Below, in pieces: positions 11,407-12,228 of a stretch of 12,228 bases of DNA; position 1 is the first letter of the stretch, and the number at the start of each line of letters is the position of its first letter. The notes beneath the pieces were generated by a model. That model was not told where the DNA came from. It made no database searches and was given only the letters and a program-made list of their open reading frames with translations. The position numbers and the translations under genes were made by a program. Origin of the DNA: Candidatus Bathyarchaeota archaeon (GTDB taxonomy: Archaea > Thermoproteota > Bathyarchaeia > Bathyarchaeales > Bathyarchaeaceae). The stretch is from the NCBI GenBank assembly GCA_029883255.1, contig JAOUJL010000028.1, forward strand, positions 1-12,228, given 5' to 3'.

Positions 11407-11520
11407 ATGAATGAAGAGATAAAAGAAGAACTTGAAGCAATTGAGAAGATGATTGAGGAAATAGAAGCTAAGATTGAGGAAATGGAAAGTAAGGATGAAA
11501 TACAGAATGAACCCAATTGA
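11407..11520 (+). CDS. 37-aa acidic coiled-coil mini-protein, second of a pair
   Basis: ATG 11407 is preceded by GGGAG at about 10 nt and follows the previous stop by 5 nt. The product, MNEEIKEELEAIEKMIEEI then EAKIEEMESKDEIQNEPN, has I/L/M at heptad spacing and is very acidic, so residues 1-28 should form a coiled coil, likely a dimer or a partner helix for the upstream protein. No family can be named from such a short, low-complexity helix. The A/G-rich codons make the opposite strand look open (11344-11550), which I regard as a shadow. Confidence 0.5.
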   Translation: MNEEIKEELEAIEKMIEEIEAKIEEMESKDEIQNEPN

Positions 11521-11555
11521 GTCTATCATTTTCTCCCTTTTGAAATACATCTATG

Positions 11556-11568
11556 ATGCATGCATGCA
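11556..11568. repeat. (TGCA)n tract
   Basis: ATGCATGCATGCA lies 35 nt past the coiled-coil gene, in a gene-free stretch (11521-11655) otherwise without recognisable features. Same motif as 521-532, 9479-9490 and 11838-11850. Confidence 0.7.
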
Positions 11569-11655
11569 CATGTTACGTAGCGTAGTGGTTGTTTAGGGAA
11601 GTTCGGTCATTCAATGTCCTTTATGGGTTAAACAGAATGGGTTAGGACTTAACAA

Positions 11656-11766
11656 TTACCTCATTTTGGTTAGATTGTAGTGGCAATTTGGACATTCATA
11701 GAATGACCGTCTATGACCTTTATGCCTCTTTTCCCTCATTTCTGATTCACATATAGGACACTTCAT
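11656..11766 (-). CDS. Zinc-ribbon mini-protein (36 aa)
   Basis: On the minus strand ATG 11766, about ten bases after GAGAGG, opens 36 codons: MKCPICESEMREKRH then KGHRRSFYECPNCHYNLTKMR. Two CxxC knuckles (C3/C6 and C25/C28) separated by 18 residues with a central basic stretch are a textbook minimal zinc ribbon. Such proteins in archaea often bind nucleic acid or serve as adaptor domains; this one consists of the ribbon alone. A TATA-like AGCTTAAATA lies 55-65 nt upstream on the same strand. The codons just upstream read EKLDEELNEVLREEMRK and end in TGA overlapping this ATG, but have no start of their own, so I do not annotate them. Confidence 0.66.
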   Translation of the reverse strand: MKCPICESEMREKRHKGHRRSFYECPNCHYNLTKMR

Positions 11767-11820
11767 TTTCGCATTTCCTCTCGCAAAACTTCGTTGAGCT
11801 CTTCGTCTAGTTTCTCCTTC

Positions 11821-11830
11821 TATTTAAGCT
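11821..11830 (-). promoter_or_regulatory. TATA-like box for the zinc-ribbon gene
   Basis: On the minus strand AGCTTAAATA with purine-rich AGAGAG upstream resembles an archaeal BRE/TATA. A start of transcription near 11797 would give a leader of about 30 nt carrying the GAGAGG site. Confidence 0.35.
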
Positions 11831-11837
11831 CTCTTTC

Positions 11838-11850
11838 TGCATGCATGCAT
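11838..11850. repeat. (TGCA)n tract
   Basis: TGCATGCATGCAT immediately upstream of the TATA-like box of the minus-strand zinc-ribbon gene and before the plus-strand 51-aa frame, i.e. in a divergent promoter region. Confidence 0.7.
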
Positions 11851-11887
11851 AAAGGAAACATGGAGTAGGACTTTAGCAAAAGATAGT

Positions 11888-12043
11888 GTGGTTGGAGCGA
11901 TAGAGAAAGAAATCGAGAAAGAACTACTACCTAAATTGAACCAAGCAGAGAAGCTTCTTGAGAAAAAAAGTCTGAAACCTCATTTAATGGATGTTCTGAT
12001 AACTTCAAGTTATCTTATTGCTAGAATGATATTATCTATTTAG
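11888..12043 (+). CDS. Possible 51-aa helical protein
   Basis: GTG 11888 opens 51 codons to TAG: VVGAIEKEIEKELLPKLNQ, then AEKLLEKKSLKPHLMDVLI and TSSYLIARMILSI. Two amphipathic helices separated by KPH are likely; the second is apolar enough to pack against a partner or membrane. The frame extends upstream to 11828 without another standard start, and no Shine-Dalgarno precedes the GTG (GGAG at 11862 is too far). No family recognised. The region 12044-12098 holds nothing I can name. Confidence 0.4.
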   Translation: MVGAIEKEIEKELLPKLNQAEKLLEKKSLKPHLMDVLITSSYLIARMILSI

Positions 12044-12098
12044 CTGTTTTTGTTTATCCTTCGCTGAACTTAACTAGAAGATTTTCTGGATTAGAAAC

Positions 12099-12228
12099 TT
12101 ACTGTTGTCCTTTAGAAATACGGTAAAGAAGAATAACGTCTTTGGAACCGCATTTTCGACAACAAAGATCTCCAGAGGATACAGAACCCAACTTGTCCAA
12201 TGGACGAATAAAACCGCAAGTTTTACAT
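12099..12228 (-). CDS. Zinc-ribbon protein, C-terminal part (partial)
   Basis: The minus-strand frame runs off the right edge and ends in TAA at 12099. The 42 visible residues contain CKTCGFIRPLDKL, then CCRKCGSKDVILLYRISKG. Two knuckles (CxxC near the edge, then CCxxC) 21-22 residues apart indicate a zinc ribbon of the kind found in small archaeal and transcription-related proteins. The true N-terminus lies outside the window. It is oriented like the 36-aa zinc-ribbon gene to its left but separated by a plus-strand frame, so a shared operon is unlikely. Confidence 0.6.
   Translation of the reverse strand, partial: CKTCGFIRPLDKLGSVSSGDLCCRKCGSKDVILLYRISKGQQ

Noticed and set aside
11344..11550. 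68-aa minus-strand open frame rich in Phe and Leu
   Set aside because: Antisense shadow of the A/G-rich coiled-coil gene and its partner on the plus strand.
1..12228. tRNA, rRNA or intact att site next to the integrase
   Set aside because: No cloverleaf with a GTTCGA-type T-arm and no rRNA-like stretch was found by eye on either strand; no direct repeat suitable as attL/attR was seen.

Overview
The window looks archaeal, most likely an uncultured Bathyarchaeia-like lineage. This is inferred from gene content and was not checked by any search. Supporting signs are the tail of an S26B-type archaeal signal peptidase, an Orc1/Cdc6 C-terminal fragment, archaeal-style TATA-like boxes, a DUF3795 Cys-rich protein, a CPBP (CAAX-type) membrane protease, and a tandem set of secreted proteins with Ig-like and NosD-like beta-helix domains.

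Layout. 1-222: 3' end of a signal peptidase I gene. 223-2100: a decayed mobile-element zone with a possible 46-aa ORF, a tyrosine recombinase on the minus strand, a minus-strand coding remnant, and the C-terminal piece of an Orc1/Cdc6 replication initiator. 2182-2325: an unusually Cys-rich desulforedoxin-like mini-protein. 2620-3411: CPBP protease. 3412-4050: no gene, but a dense set of inverted repeats (palindromic repeat copy B, a 9-bp stem hairpin, four alternating half-sites, a possible pseudoknot) ahead of the surface operon. 4051-8693: three open frames that were probably four genes (Ig-like protein, NosD-like beta-helix protein, second Ig-like protein, third Ig-like protein), linked by GTGA stop/start overlaps. 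The second and third are now joined in one 945-codon frame, and the C-terminal membrane anchor of the third is out of frame; both anomalies sit exactly at GC-dinucleotide tracts. 8792-9241: small four-helix membrane protein. 9300-9565: GC-rich spacer with hairpins. 9566-10015: DUF3795 protein. 10073-11020: divergent pair, an unknown one-TM protein and a shortened GIY-YIG-like protein, meeting at a (GC)8 tract. 11200-12228: very small genes: a pair of overlooked 46-aa and 37-aa proteins, two zinc-ribbon mini-proteins (one running off the window), and a 51-aa helical ORF.

Two repeat families run through the window. The first is a palindromic element centred on GTTAAAATTTAACCC. Two of its four copies share 39 identical bases in opposite orientation, flanking 6.7 kb that contains the protease and the surface-protein cluster. 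The second is a set of alternating purine-pyrimidine tracts, (GC)n and (TGCA)n, found between genes and at places where reading frames are broken or joined. The most interesting signal is the coincidence of GC tracts with frame anomalies. It suggests slippage-driven switching of surface-protein anchoring, or a systematic assembly error; raw reads would separate these.
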